Origin: Bacteroidales bacterium UBA3743
Lineage (GTDB): Bacteria; Bacteroidota; Bacteroidia; Bacteroidales; Paludibacteraceae
Assembly (NCBI GenBank): GCA_002371265.1
Contig: DFGT01000030.1
Location: 124,001-188,000, forward strand
Length of the DNA: 64,000 bases
Direction of reading: 5' to 3'
Below the pieces are notes generated by a model. That model made no database searches. It was given only the letters and a program-made list of their open reading frames with translations, and had not been told where the DNA came from. Of the stretch, positions 48,196 to 56,965 are shown piece by piece (the stretch's first letter is position 1; the number at the start of each line of letters is the position of its first letter). The position numbers and the translations under genes were made by a program.

Positions 48196-50170
48196 TTGGA
48201 TTATAATATTCTTGTTGTTACGTTCCATCGTCTTCGCCAATGAAGAAAGTCTCATTGAAAATTATATGGAGGAGCTGGAGGATGTAGACGACGAAACATA
48301 TGTGGATGTGGAGCAAATGGCTGACGAAATCACAGAACTGTTGTCTAACGGAATAGAATTAAACTCCGTAGATGAGTCTTTTCTAAAAAAACTACCGATG
48401 CTCGGGCAGAATGCAATCAACGGAATCCTGCGTCACAGAGAATCGTACCGTCGATTCTATTCGATATATGAATTGAAGAATTGCGACGGAATAAACGAAA
48501 CTGAACTGGATTTTCTGAAACAATACGCATATATCAGTGATTGTGACAGTGTAAAACGAGACGACAGTTTCAACCAGATCCATGCCTCATTAACATCTTT
48601 CGCCGGGAGAATATATCCAGACAAATCAGGATATAAGAAAGATGTAAAGAATCCATATCTCGGCAATCCTTGGCAAACTTACCTGAAACTGAAAGTGACA
48701 GCAGGATCGAAAATGTTTATGAACTTCAGTATGGAAGAAGACGCAGGAGAACGATTCTTCAGCACCAACAACGGAATTACAGACTATACGTCGGCAAGCA
48801 TAGAATTGCGAAACATTAAGATGATTGACAAAATTATCGTGGGAGACTACCACGTCTCTTTCGGACAAGGATTGGTGATGGGAGGATATAATCTCGGCAA
48901 ATCTAACTGCATAAACGGAGAAATTCTGTCATATGAAGGCATCACACGTCATTCCTCAACTTCTGAATACGGATACCTCAGAGGATGCGGGACAATGATT
49001 TCACCTACAAAAAGACTTCAAATAAACTCATTTTTTTCACATCAGAAAATTGACGCGAACCTATCAGACTCATCAAGCATCAACAGTTTTAAAACGGACG
49101 GATTCCATCGTACGGATGGTGAACTTGCGAAACGCAAGAATGCAGAACGGGAGATGTATGGAGGGAACATAAAATGGAAAGAGAAGAAATGGAGTATAGG
49201 AATTACAGGCGTTTACTACAAATACAATCATCTTCTAACCCCTAACTCACAACCATACAATATCTTTCGTACCCGCAACCGGGCAGACAATTATAATGCG
49301 AGTGTTGACTATAAAATAAAAGTCAGAAATGTTCAGTTATGCGGAGAATACGCAAAATCAGCAGACGGCGGATTTGCCACGGTCAACCATGCCCGAATAC
49401 ACGCCAACAGCAGGATGTCATTCTCGTTGGTGCAACGTCTGTATACTCCAGACTACAACGCCGATTTTTCCAATGCATTCGGAGAAAACAGCAGAAACCA
49501 AAATGAACGTGGCATGTTTATCGGAGCCGACCTACTTCCCTATCCTCACATACACATACGCGGATACATAGACGTGTACAGGTTCGACTGGCTGAAATAC
49601 CAAGTCAACGAGCCAAGTGTAGGATCCGACTGTATGGCGACAATAGAGATCGGGTTGGGGTATAACAGAAAACTGACAGCAAAATACCGCAAACACACAA
49701 AATCACTGACCGACAACAACAGCCATGTGTTTGAGAAAGAGATGCACATCTGGCGGCTGACATACAAAAATGAAAGACGCACCACAATAAACTATAAAAC
49801 AATAGTAGAGGCGAACAAACTGTTTGGCTGGGGATATGTCGCTGCTCAAGATTTATCACTATCGCGTCGCAATAAAAGAGCTAACATCTCCATCAGATAC
49901 GCATATTTCAACGCCGCTGAATATCAAAACAGAATTTATCTCTCTGAAAAAGACGTGACAGGCTACTTTTCAATGCCAGTATTCTACGGAGAAGGGCATC
50001 ACGTCGGAGTGACCGCACAATGGAAAATAACCCCACGTCTACAGATCTATGCCAAATATAGCGGATTGTTTTACACCGACGGCAGGGAACAGATCGGAAG
50101 CCAGACCAACGAAATCATCGACGGCAACAAATCCACGCAAATCAGATTCACAATGGTGTTTTCGATGTAA
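48185..50170 (+). CDS. Helix-hairpin-helix domain-containing outer-membrane protein
   Basis: From ATG 48185 (661 residues): signal peptide (MRNSWIIIFLLLRSIVFA), acidic linker, then a helix-hairpin-helix/ComEA-like region (about 45-110: LNSVDESFLKKLPMLGQNAI, YELKNCDGINETELDFLK). About 500 residues of beta-barrel sequence end in TQIRFTMVFSM. Such HHH-plus-barrel proteins occur across Bacteroidota with unknown function; the HHH motif in ComEA binds DNA, so a role with extracellular DNA is conceivable but untested. The frame extends upstream to 48095, but only 48185 gives a signal peptide. It overlaps the preceding barrel gene by 11 bases. Confidence 0.75.
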   Translation: MRNSWIIIFLLLRSIVFANEESLIENYMEELEDVDDETYVDVEQMADEITELLSNGIELNSVDESFLKKLPMLGQNAINGILRHRESYRRFYSIYELKNCDGINETELDFLKQYAYISDCDSVKRDDSFNQIHASLTSFAGRIYPDKSGYKKDVKNPYLGNPWQTYLKLKVTAGSKMFMNFSMEEDAGERFFSTNNGITDYTSASIELRNIKMIDKIIVGDYHVSFGQGLVMGGYNLGKSNCINGEILSYEGITRHSSTSEYGYLRGCGTMISPTKRLQINSFFSHQKIDANLSDSSSINSFKTDGFHRTDGELAKRKNAEREMYGGNIKWKEKKWSIGITGVYYKYNHLLTPNSQPYNIFRTRNRADNYNASVDYKIKVRNVQLCGEYAKSADGGFATVNHARIHANSRMSFSLVQRLYTPDYNADFSNAFGENSRNQNERGMFIGADLLPYPHIHIRGYIDVYRFDWLKYQVNEPSVGSDCMATIEIGLGYNRKLTAKYRKHTKSLTDNNSHVFEKEMHIWRLTYKNERRTTINYKTIVEANKLFGWGYVAAQDLSLSRRNKRANISIRYAYFNAAEYQNRIYLSEKDVTGYFSMPVFYGEGHHVGVTAQWKITPRLQIYAKYSGLFYTDGREQIGSQTNEIIDGNKSTQIRFTMVFSM

Positions 50171-50181
50171 AAAGAAATGGA

Positions 50182-50724
50182 ATGACAGACAGAGAAATAA
50201 TCGAAACAATACTGGAACAAAAAGGTAATGATCTAAGAAAAAGGTTGATTGAATACATTAATCAAGTTAATTTTCATGACTACGACAAAGACAAAAAAAT
50301 ACACTTATGTCCAGGAGCAGAGGATGAAGAAGACTACAACAACCTTATTATCGGTGCCACTATATTGGCAAAAAAGGCTGATGATATTTGGTTTGTCATT
50401 AATTATGAAAGAATGCCATCTGCAGATTTCATCGTTAGATATGGATTATTGTATAAATACATTGACCAAAAGACAATAAATAGTTTTGATTCAATCGAAC
50501 AAACAATACGGAAACATCAATTGCAAGCAAGACGTTTTTTCTTAAAAATTGCCATTTCTCCATGTCGTGCCAATGATTTTGCCGCACACGTACGAAAATG
50601 TTTCTTTCAAAATGAAAATTTGTCCGAAATCATCATATCTGAAGGAGGCAAATACATCTCCATTCTTAGGAATGACGCAATAAGCAAGAAGTTTTTCGAA
50701 TGGGTAAAGAAAAATTGGAAATAA
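50182..50724 (+). CDS. Hypothetical cytoplasmic protein
   Basis: I do not recognise this 180-residue protein. It has no signal peptide or membrane helix. It starts with an alpha-helical segment (DREIIETILEQKGNDLRKRLIEYIN), has an acidic loop (PGAEDEEDYNN), then mixed alpha/beta (IWFVINYERMPSADFIVRYG), a basic region (IRKHQLQARRFF), and ends in FFEWVKKNWK. It lies 11 bases after the HHH-barrel gene and before a terminator, so it is the last gene of that operon. Confidence 0.6.
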   Translation: MTDREIIETILEQKGNDLRKRLIEYINQVNFHDYDKDKKIHLCPGAEDEEDYNNLIIGATILAKKADDIWFVINYERMPSADFIVRYGLLYKYIDQKTINSFDSIEQTIRKHQLQARRFFLKIAISPCRANDFAAHVRKCFFQNENLSEIIISEGGKYISILRNDAISKKFFEWVKKNWK

Positions 50725-50752
50725 AAAAGCGTAGATAACAACTACGCTTTTT
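50724..50752. terminator. Bidirectional hairpin ending the barrel operon and the putative minus-strand RNA
   Basis: AAAAAGCGTAG (50725-50735) pairs with CTACGCTTTTT (50742-50752). Runs of A and T on both sides let it work in both directions. Confidence 0.85.
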
Positions 50753-50814
50753 CTGACCGCACTTTATTGTGTTGGGTCCCACAGTAACGTTAACTCTGTA
50801 GACGGTCTTTCAAC
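50724..50814 (-). ncRNA. Putative small RNA of about 90 nt
   Basis: On the minus strand TATCTTTG (50819-50826) is a perfect -7 box, with TTGG 19 bases upstream. Starting just below it, the sequence GTGTTG... pairs with CAACAC about 40 bases later (6-bp closing stem). The transcript would end at the strong AAAAAGCGTAG hairpin plus T6 at 50724-50752. Promoter, internal stem and terminator in a 100-base space with no open frame suggest a stand-alone small RNA. It could instead be a promoter-like accident downstream of recQ. Confidence 0.45.
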
Positions 50815-50818
50815 ACTA

Positions 50819-50826
50819 CAAAGATA
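50819..50826 (-). promoter_or_regulatory. -7 box of the putative small RNA
   Basis: TATCTTTG on the minus strand, identical to the boxes of recQ and of the amidase gene. Confidence 0.45.
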
Positions 50827-50876
50827 ACAAATAAGCCATATAAAGCCAATAATCAAAGGCTTTTTCTTTTCAGGCA

Positions 50877-52910
50877 TCATTTACAATACAGCCAACCACC
50901 TTCATTGCATGTTATTATTCCTTTCTCCTTCATGTCTGCAAATTCCCTTTCAAAATCAGCGAGACGGAATTGATATATATGGCGGAGCGTGGCTTCGTTG
51001 ATATTTCCTTCTCGAAGATGGACACGCAATTTGATTGACGTACGGAAATCTTCTATCTGCATCTTCTGAATCTCTGCTGGAGATTTTTTCCCAAGTTCAC
51101 GGCAAACATCACAAGTGCCACACGGTTTTGCCTCAGCATCTCCAAAATAGTGGAGTAGCATCTGGCTGCGACATTTAGTGTTATACTGCACATACTGTAT
51201 CATATTTTCCATACGATAAATCGCGCGTTCCTTTCGAATCTCATACGATTCTTTGGAAATAGCCACATGTTGCGGTTCCTGACGATTGACCAGAAACTCA
51301 ATAAACGTGGCTTGTTTGCCAGGCACATACTTGATGATGCCAAACGAGCGAAGATTCTGCAGTGCATTGTAGATTTGCTGTCGGGAGTCGCCATACACAC
51401 CAAGTTCATGGGCTATCTCCGTCTCATCAACAAAGACATAGTCAGCAAACACACCAGGATACAGACGCATAACAGTTTCCATCACACGGTTGGAAAATTC
51501 CGGCACAGTATCATAATCATCACTGTATAAATCATCCCGTCGCACATTGAACATCAGACGAGATGGACGTGTTGCATTCGGAGAGTAGACAAGATAGCCA
51601 TTCTGAGAAAGTATGTTCAGACACGACTCCACTCTCTCATATTTATGATTTCTCTCCTTGCAAAACTTCCACAAATCAATCTCCGCATTCCATCCTGCCC
51701 CCTCATGAATCGGGATATTGAGATATCTGCAAATTTCATCATAGACGATTCGGACATAATCTTTCAACGGAAACTCATCATACAGATGTTTTCTAAATGC
51801 CCCAAAGTCCTTATTGTCGTAAAGCAATATAGCAAAGGAATCTTTCTCGTCTCGCCCGGCACGTCCAGCCTCCTGAAAATAAGCCTCCAGATTTTCAGGC
51901 ATATTATAATGGATGACGGTGCGGACATCTCCTTTGTCGATTCCCATACCAAAAGCATTTGTGGCGACAATCACACGCACACTTCCGTTTTTCCACTTGT
52001 TCTGCTTCTCATCTTTTATACGTGCTTCAAGTCCGGCATGATAGCTTTCAGCGGATATTCCCAGCGAATTCAGACGTGCGGCGATCTCCTCTGTCAGTTT
52101 ACGCGAACGCACATACACAATAGACGAGCCCTGTCCCTGCTGGCTGTCGAGAATACGTTTGATATATTCAATTTTATCATCAGTCCGACGAACAAGATAA
52201 GAGAGATTCTTACGAAGGAATGTTTTGCGGAAAACATTCTTCTCCTTGAATTTCAGTTTCTCTTGAATATCATCCACCACCTCCGGAGTAGCCGTTGCCG
52301 TAAGGGCCAGCACAGGAGTACGCTGTAGCAAATCACGTATTTCACTTATTTTCAAATAAGAGGGTCGGAAATCGTAGCCCCATTGCGAAATACAGTGGGA
52401 TTCGTCGACAGCAATCATACAGATGTCCATACGGAAAAGATTGTTGCGGAACGAATCAAGGGAAAGTCGTTCAGGCGAGATATAAAGGAATTTGTATGCG
52501 TCGTAACAGGCGTTTTCAATAACACGGTAGACCTGTTTTGGCTCCATACCAGAATGTATATATGCCGCTTTGATTCCAAGACGCTGCAGATTTTCCACTT
52601 GGTCTTTCATCAGAGAGACAAGAGGCGTAATGACAAGGCAGACTCCATTCTTAGCCATTGTCGGCACTTGGAAAGTGATACTTTTTCCGCCACCGGTAGG
52701 GAGCAAAGCCAATGTGTCTTTTCCAGAACCTATGGAAGTGATGATTTCTTCCTGCATCGGGCGGAAAGAGTCGTAGCCCCAATACTTCTTCAAGATTTCA
52801 CGATACGACAAACCTTCCGATTTGGCATTGTTAGCTATCGGCATTTGAGCCTCACAGTATTGTCGAAGCTGCTCGTCGGTCTGCGGATCTATATACGGAA
52901 TGTAAGCCAT
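50877..52910 (-). CDS. recQ: ATP-dependent DNA helicase of RecQ family
   Basis: RecQ unwinds 3'-tailed duplexes in repair and recombination. From ATG 52910 (677 residues) the protein has FRPMQEEII (motif 0), LLPTGGGKS (Walker A, about residue 67), VDESHCISQWGYDFRPSY (DExH and aromatic loop), LTATATPEV, VATNAFGMGIDKGDVR, HYNMPENLEAYFQEAGRAGRD, and a zinc-binding region with CRSQMLLHYFGD and CGTCDVC. A winged helix follows, and a distinct short C-terminal helical domain replaces a clear HRDC. The TTG at 52937 overlaps the -7 box, so ATG 52910 is the start. Confidence 0.93.
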   Translation of the reverse strand: MAYIPYIDPQTDEQLRQYCEAQMPIANNAKSEGLSYREILKKYWGYDSFRPMQEEIITSIGSGKDTLALLPTGGGKSITFQVPTMAKNGVCLVITPLVSLMKDQVENLQRLGIKAAYIHSGMEPKQVYRVIENACYDAYKFLYISPERLSLDSFRNNLFRMDICMIAVDESHCISQWGYDFRPSYLKISEIRDLLQRTPVLALTATATPEVVDDIQEKLKFKEKNVFRKTFLRKNLSYLVRRTDDKIEYIKRILDSQQGQGSSIVYVRSRKLTEEIAARLNSLGISAESYHAGLEARIKDEKQNKWKNGSVRVIVATNAFGMGIDKGDVRTVIHYNMPENLEAYFQEAGRAGRDEKDSFAILLYDNKDFGAFRKHLYDEFPLKDYVRIVYDEICRYLNIPIHEGAGWNAEIDLWKFCKERNHKYERVESCLNILSQNGYLVYSPNATRPSRLMFNVRRDDLYSDDYDTVPEFSNRVMETVMRLYPGVFADYVFVDETEIAHELGVYGDSRQQIYNALQNLRSFGIIKYVPGKQATFIEFLVNRQEPQHVAISKESYEIRKERAIYRMENMIQYVQYNTKCRSQMLLHYFGDAEAKPCGTCDVCRELGKKSPAEIQKMQIEDFRTSIKLRVHLREGNINEATLRHIYQFRLADFEREFADMKEKGIITCNEGGWLYCK

Positions 52911-52934
52911 ATCTGAATGATTTCTTGTTTGACA

Positions 52935-52942
52935 CAAAGATA
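52935..52942 (-). promoter_or_regulatory. -7 box of recQ
   Basis: TATCTTTG on the minus strand, 25 bases before ATG 52910. It abuts the terminator of the upstream operon. Confidence 0.65.
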
Positions 52943-52944
52943 CA

Positions 52945-52975
52945 AAAAAGGCCGTATCATAAGATACGACCTTTA
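52945..52975 (-). terminator. Terminator of the VTC/DUF4956 operon
   Basis: AAAGGCCGTATC (52948-52959) pairs with GATACGACCTTT (52963-52974) with one mismatch; on the minus strand the stem is followed by T6. It ends the run of minus-strand genes that begins at 56930 or higher. Confidence 0.85.
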
Positions 52976-52994
52976 TGTTTAAGAAAAAAGATTC

Positions 52995-53648
52995 TTAGAA
53001 TTTATAATTATATCCAATCTGCATGTAGTAGATGTTGGATTTAAGTTTATCATCAAACAGGAATCCCGCAGAGACGGAATTGTGTCTGTCGATTTTTTTC
53101 TTAGCTCCGACAGCATACTTTACTCTGTTGCAGTCTTTTTTTGCAATCTCATAGTATGCTTCTGCAGAAATATAAGGATATAGTTTAATTTTTGCGAATT
53201 CATATTCTACACTTGCCTTTCCTCTGACAATCTGTTTTGGATTCACTTTATGTGAATTGCCATAACTCTCGTCTTGAAATGTCGCCTGATAACGTGCACG
53301 AAGAGAAAACTCAAAGTTTCCAGCATTCGTAGACCCAGTCATGGTTGCGATCGCGCGGTGGTTAAGCAGACAATAGTTCATTTCATTATAAAGCAAAGCA
53401 GAATAAGCGACGCCTCCCTTAAGATGTTTTTTGATCAGTTTGAAATCTGCTCCCAATGTAGAAGCCAAGCGGTCGAAATGGCTCATGTTTTGAGTTAGGC
53501 GGACCTCCTCTTCCAAAGAGATGTCTATCTTTTTACTGAGTTTCTTCGACAATTCAACAGATATATTGCCACCAAAATCGTCCTCTGCCGACACAGAAAG
53601 TGCAGCACAGGAAAGAAGCAGCAATACATATTTCATCAAACCTTTCAT
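52995..53648 (-). CDS. DUF2490 family outer-membrane protein
   Basis: A 217-residue protein with a signal peptide (MKGLMKYVLLLLSCAALSVSA) and about ten amphipathic strands ending in YYMQIGYNYKF with a terminal Phe, the BAM recognition pattern. Internal order (SVELSKKLSKKIDISLEEEVR, FEFSLRARYQATF, KLYPYISAEAYYE) matches DUF2490, predicted outer-membrane barrels. ATG 53648 was chosen (TTG at 53651 begins the longer frame); ATG 53636 is also possible. It is the last gene of the VTC operon. Confidence 0.8.
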   Translation of the reverse strand: MKGLMKYVLLLLSCAALSVSAEDDFGGNISVELSKKLSKKIDISLEEEVRLTQNMSHFDRLASTLGADFKLIKKHLKGGVAYSALLYNEMNYCLLNHRAIATMTGSTNAGNFEFSLRARYQATFQDESYGNSHKVNPKQIVRGKASVEYEFAKIKLYPYISAEAYYEIAKKDCNRVKYAVGAKKKIDRHNSVSAGFLFDDKLKSNIYYMQIGYNYKF

Positions 53649-53679
53649 CAAACTTAATCTTTATAGGCACAAACCTTTT

Positions 53680-54348
53680 TTATTCAGTGAAATCTTTAGC
53701 TCTACGAATACCGTCTACAGTATTGATAGATTTGTCGGCAGTCTTATAGTATACCTTTACCAAAGCGATGTCTTTAAGGAAATCGATATGACCTACCTCA
53801 AACTTTGTGATTTCCAAACCTGTGCGAGCTTTCAAATCAGCCATCATCTCATCATATTTGTCTGGTGTGATAAGATTGATTTTCTCATAAGTCACAAGCT
53901 TAACATTCACTCTGTCCATCAAGCTGCTGCGCTCCATCACCCATGCAGCTGCGACAAAGATAAGGTTAGTGACAATCAACTCAACGTAAGAGACACTTGT
54001 AGCCAAACCATTGATTACGGCAATACCGATAATCATAAACAAGTATGACATCTCACGAATTGCAATGGCTTCCGTTCGATATCTAACGATACCAAAGATC
54101 GCGAACAATCCAAGAGCCAGACCAATCTGAAGTTTTTCGTGACCAAGCAAGAAGATCAAAAGGAACACAGTGACTGCAATCATAGTGAAGCAGAAACACC
54201 AATCCTTTCTCTTACTGCGAGAATAATAAAGCCATCCAATGATAATGAATGAGAACAGCATTGTTACGGCAAATCGAACAAGCATCTCAATAAGTCCGTC
54301 AACATTAATCAACGGAATACCCAAAAGTTCAATTTGAGAAAAATCCAT
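53680..54348 (-). CDS. DUF4956 family membrane protein
   Basis: The 222-residue protein has about four membrane helices (LVRFAVTMLFSFIIIGWLYY, WCFCFTMIAVTVFLLIFLLG, LQIGLALGLFAIFGIVRYR, YLFMIIGIAVINGLAT and a last one near VTNLIFVAAAWV), then a 75-residue cytoplasmic domain with ITPDKYDEMMADLKARTGLE and a VKVYYK strand. This is the DUF4956 architecture. DUF4956 genes are repeatedly found beside VTC polyphosphate polymerase genes, as here, which suggests a shared role in polyphosphate synthesis or transport across the membrane; unproven. Confidence 0.85.
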   Translation of the reverse strand: MDFSQIELLGIPLINVDGLIEMLVRFAVTMLFSFIIIGWLYYSRSKRKDWCFCFTMIAVTVFLLIFLLGHEKLQIGLALGLFAIFGIVRYRTEAIAIREMSYLFMIIGIAVINGLATSVSYVELIVTNLIFVAAAWVMERSSLMDRVNVKLVTYEKINLITPDKYDEMMADLKARTGLEITKFEVGHIDFLKDIALVKVYYKTADKSINTVDGIRRAKDFTE

Positions 54349-54360
54349 GGTATTAAAATT

Positions 54361-55182
54361 TTACTTTTTTGACAACATTTTTTCTATATAGCGGAGTTTC
54401 ATCTTGAATCTATTCTTCTTCAAACCAGGATCAGTAAGAATCATACCAAGACAATATTTGCTTATACTTTTCTTCTTGATTCTGAAATCAGCCATATAGC
54501 TTGTAAAAGGGGAATAAACATTTCCATCGCGTTTCACCTCCACAATACAAAGAGCAGGAATAGTGTTCTTGTTGCCAGTGACACAGTTTTCAAATTTTAT
54601 ACTGATATCAATGGTCAAGCGTTCTGTCTTGCCTTTGTTGACGAGGGTGATACGAGAAAATTGGTTTCTCAGACGTCCAGAAATCTCATCAATACCATAT
54701 TTTGCTGATTTATTGATGAAATCCACAGCGTCTTCATGAGACTTGATATTTTCGTCAGGTACAGAAATTCGGATTTTCTTAGTTCTTCCCTTATTGCTCT
54801 TGTTTTTTATTTCCAAGAAAGTCAGGTTAGACTCCACATATTCACGGACTCTGATTTTCTGACGATTGAGTTTTCTGTCATGATGTATTATGTACATCTG
54901 AGCATCCGCAGTATCCCAGTACAATGTACGGTAGAAAGCTTTACGCTTTCCTGCAATCTCCTGCACAAAATAGTCGGATTTCGCTTTATCCAAAAGAGCA
55001 GGCAGGCGACGCACATCGACAAGATACTTTGTGTCGATCCTATTCATCAGCTTGATACCGCTCATCTGCTCCAATGTGATTGGATCCATCTGAGACAGTT
55101 TCGAATCAATAGTGGAAATCAGTTCCTCCATATCCACATCCGGAAAGACGGGAGTATGAGAAACATTAGTCAACTCCTGCAT
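54361..55182 (-). CDS. VTC-domain polyphosphate polymerase-like protein
   Basis: The 273-residue protein has the VTC-type triphosphate-tunnel fold: NRIDTKYLVDVRRLPALL, YRTLYWDTADAQMYIIHHDRKLNRQKIRVREY with the basic tunnel residues, LEIKNKSNKGRTKKIRI, and VCIVEVK-type CIVEVKRDG near the end. VTC4-like domains make polyphosphate from ATP; bacterial relatives are thought to do likewise. It lacks the SPX domain, as all bacterial members do. Between a small secreted protein and DUF4956 in one operon. Confidence 0.85.
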   Translation of the reverse strand: MQELTNVSHTPVFPDVDMEELISTIDSKLSQMDPITLEQMSGIKLMNRIDTKYLVDVRRLPALLDKAKSDYFVQEIAGKRKAFYRTLYWDTADAQMYIIHHDRKLNRQKIRVREYVESNLTFLEIKNKSNKGRTKKIRISVPDENIKSHEDAVDFINKSAKYGIDEISGRLRNQFSRITLVNKGKTERLTIDISIKFENCVTGNKNTIPALCIVEVKRDGNVYSPFTSYMADFRIKKKSISKYCLGMILTDPGLKKNRFKMKLRYIEKMLSKK

Positions 55183-55198
55183 GATATTGTTTGTTTAA

Positions 55199-55603
55199 TT
55201 ACTCGGTGATATACTCCACCTCTTTCACACTCTTTACTTTGCCCTTGGCATCGTAAGAAGTCTCCTTTGATCTCTTTCCGAATGAGTTATACTCAATAAC
55301 TGTTTTCTTCTCCAACTTATTGAACTCATCGTACTTGGTCTCTGTTACACACTTGCCATTAGCGTTGTACTCAAATACAGTACGCTCCTTCTGGCTTCCG
55401 TTTGTCTCATACTTGATCTGCTCGATTCTCTCTCCATTAGCGTCGTACTTCGACAACTCTGAAAGAGTACGCTTGCCAGAATCAATCTTCCACTCTTTAA
55501 TCTCCTTTATCTTCTTTCCATTAATAGTCTTTTTCTGGGCATCAACCGAAGAAAAAGCGATTAGGGAAAGGATTACAGGGAAAATAATCTTCATTGTTCT
55601 CAT
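55199..55603 (-). CDS. Small secreted protein with YD-like beta-hairpin repeats
   Basis: A 134-residue protein with a signal peptide (MKIIFPVILSLIAFSSVDAQ). The rest is made of five or so 20-residue repeats of the form KYDANGERIEQIKYETNG / EYNANGKCVTETKYDEFN / EYNSFGKRSKETSYDAKG, a pattern shared with YD-repeat and MORN-like fibrous domains. It should form an extended beta structure in the periplasm or at the surface. Function unknown. Two ATGs (55603 and 55594) are possible. In operon with the VTC gene (16 bases downstream). Confidence 0.7.
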   Translation of the reverse strand: MRTMKIIFPVILSLIAFSSVDAQKKTINGKKIKEIKEWKIDSGKRTLSELSKYDANGERIEQIKYETNGSQKERTVFEYNANGKCVTETKYDEFNKLEKKTVIEYNSFGKRSKETSYDAKGKVKSVKEVEYITE

Positions 55604-55628
55604 ATTTTTTGTTTTTTTGTGTTAGATT

Positions 55629-56357
55629 TTAATATACCTTAGCCTTCAAAACTCCACTCTTAACGATTTCTCCAGCTTTACCTGTGCTTACAGTATCTGT
55701 ATAAGCTTTGACGATTCCGTTCTTTCTCTGTTCTGCCTCTACCCAAACAACATAATCTGTCTCTGGTTCAAGACGTGAGAAATAGTAATTGCCATCATTA
55801 TCAGTACGAGTATCAGACACAGCCATCTGACCTAGTGCTCTGATATAGACACGTACAGCAACGGCAGGCACATAATCATCATCGTCGTCGTAAAGAGCAG
55901 CATAAAGAATTTTCACAGCTCCAACAACAGCCGCTTTACCTGTATTCTTTCCATCATGGATATATATAGGCTCCACTTCTGTGGTTCCCTTTTTTCCACA
56001 ATGAGCGGTACGCATCACGTATGTGTCGTCGTCATTGCATGCGTAAACAGAATAGTCGCCTCCACGAAGGTACTTGAACTCAAATTTACCGTTGTGGGAT
56101 GTCTTTATCTTGTCGTCATAAACACTCTCCTGATCACCACCATATATCACAAAGACATCAATATCCGGTGCAGGAATTGTATCACGGACAAAACTGTAGT
56201 TATCGCCATTCTTAGCGATATCTCCGTCGTCAAGGACTTTGTATACAATACCTGAAATTGTTGCTTTTCCACCCTCTCCTTCCTCGTCAGTACAAGAGAA
56301 AAGTGACACTAATGGCAATGCAGCCAAAAACAAAATTAATTTTTTGAAAATCTTCAT
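55629..56357 (-). CDS. Carboxypeptidase-regulatory-like lipoprotein
   Basis: The 242-residue protein has a lipoprotein signal ending in LVSLFSC (Cys22). Two or three Ig-like/carboxypeptidase-regulatory modules follow: ATISGIVYKVLDDGD with HNGKFEFKYLRGGDYSVYAC, and VPAVAVRVYIRALGQMAV with NDGNYYFSRLEPETDYVVWV. Such modules act as spacers or ligand-binding domains at the surface. It belongs to the six-gene run ending in DUF2490, so a part in an envelope complex around VTC/DUF4956 is plausible. Confidence 0.75.
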   Translation of the reverse strand: MKIFKKLILFLAALPLVSLFSCTDEEGEGGKATISGIVYKVLDDGDIAKNGDNYSFVRDTIPAPDIDVFVIYGGDQESVYDDKIKTSHNGKFEFKYLRGGDYSVYACNDDDTYVMRTAHCGKKGTTEVEPIYIHDGKNTGKAAVVGAVKILYAALYDDDDDYVPAVAVRVYIRALGQMAVSDTRTDNDGNYYFSRLEPETDYVVWVEAEQRKNGIVKAYTDTVSTGKAGEIVKSGVLKAKVY

Positions 56358-56378
56358 ACCTTTCTTTTTGATTGAACA

Positions 56379-56930
56379 TCAATAATCCTGATGTCCGAAA
56401 TAATCATCATCTATATTCAACCCCTCCGACTCCAATTCCTCTGCATCAAAGTCATCACTACCAAACTCGTCAAGGTAAACACCGTCGTCTGCTGATGAAA
56501 GGAATTTGTCATTATAGTCGATGTCCTCAAGCTGCTTTGGAGCATCACCTTTGCTCTTTACACAAGCAGGCACAATCAAATTGCCCTTCTTGATCGCAGT
56601 CAGCTCAATGAAAAACATTCTTTCATTAAGGCTGTCGAACATAAACAATAGACGTTGTCCTTTATCGTGCACAAGTTCTTCCAAACGTGTGTCTGCCATA
56701 ACATAGTTATCCTCATCAGATGCAGTGAATTTCATCTCCATCAAAGTGATCTCTGTCTCTCTCTCCCACCCTTCATCACAGATAAAGAAAGATGTCATCT
56801 GATCCTTTGTGTACCCTACTGAATCCAACAAAGCATCGTTGAAATCTAGAAACGTACTCTCGGCATCAATTTCAATTACGCGAGCAAATTTATCATTTTC
56901 GTTTGAAATGATAGTAAAACTGTATATCAT
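56379..56930 (-). CDS. pRiA4b ORF-3-like protein
   Basis: A 183-residue cytoplasmic protein. The N-terminal 125 residues (MIYSFTIISNENDKFARVIE, FLDFNDALLDSVGYTKDQMT, SFFICDEGWERETEITLME, TRLEELVHDKGQRLLFMFD) have the pRiA4b-ORF3/IS1096-passenger (PF07929-like) pattern. An acidic tail rich in Asp/Glu follows. The family is found on mobile elements and on Bacteroidota chromosomes, and its function is unknown. The gene lies 35 bases after dnaA and 21 bases before the lipoprotein gene, so it bridges the two halves of the minus-strand run. Confidence 0.75.
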   Translation of the reverse strand: MIYSFTIISNENDKFARVIEIDAESTFLDFNDALLDSVGYTKDQMTSFFICDEGWERETEITLMEMKFTASDEDNYVMADTRLEELVHDKGQRLLFMFDSLNERMFFIELTAIKKGNLIVPACVKSKGDAPKQLEDIDYNDKFLSSADDGVYLDEFGSDDFDAEELESEGLNIDDDYFGHQDY

Positions 56931-56965
56931 AATGCAAATTTTTATGATTTTTTATCGTTTTTTTC

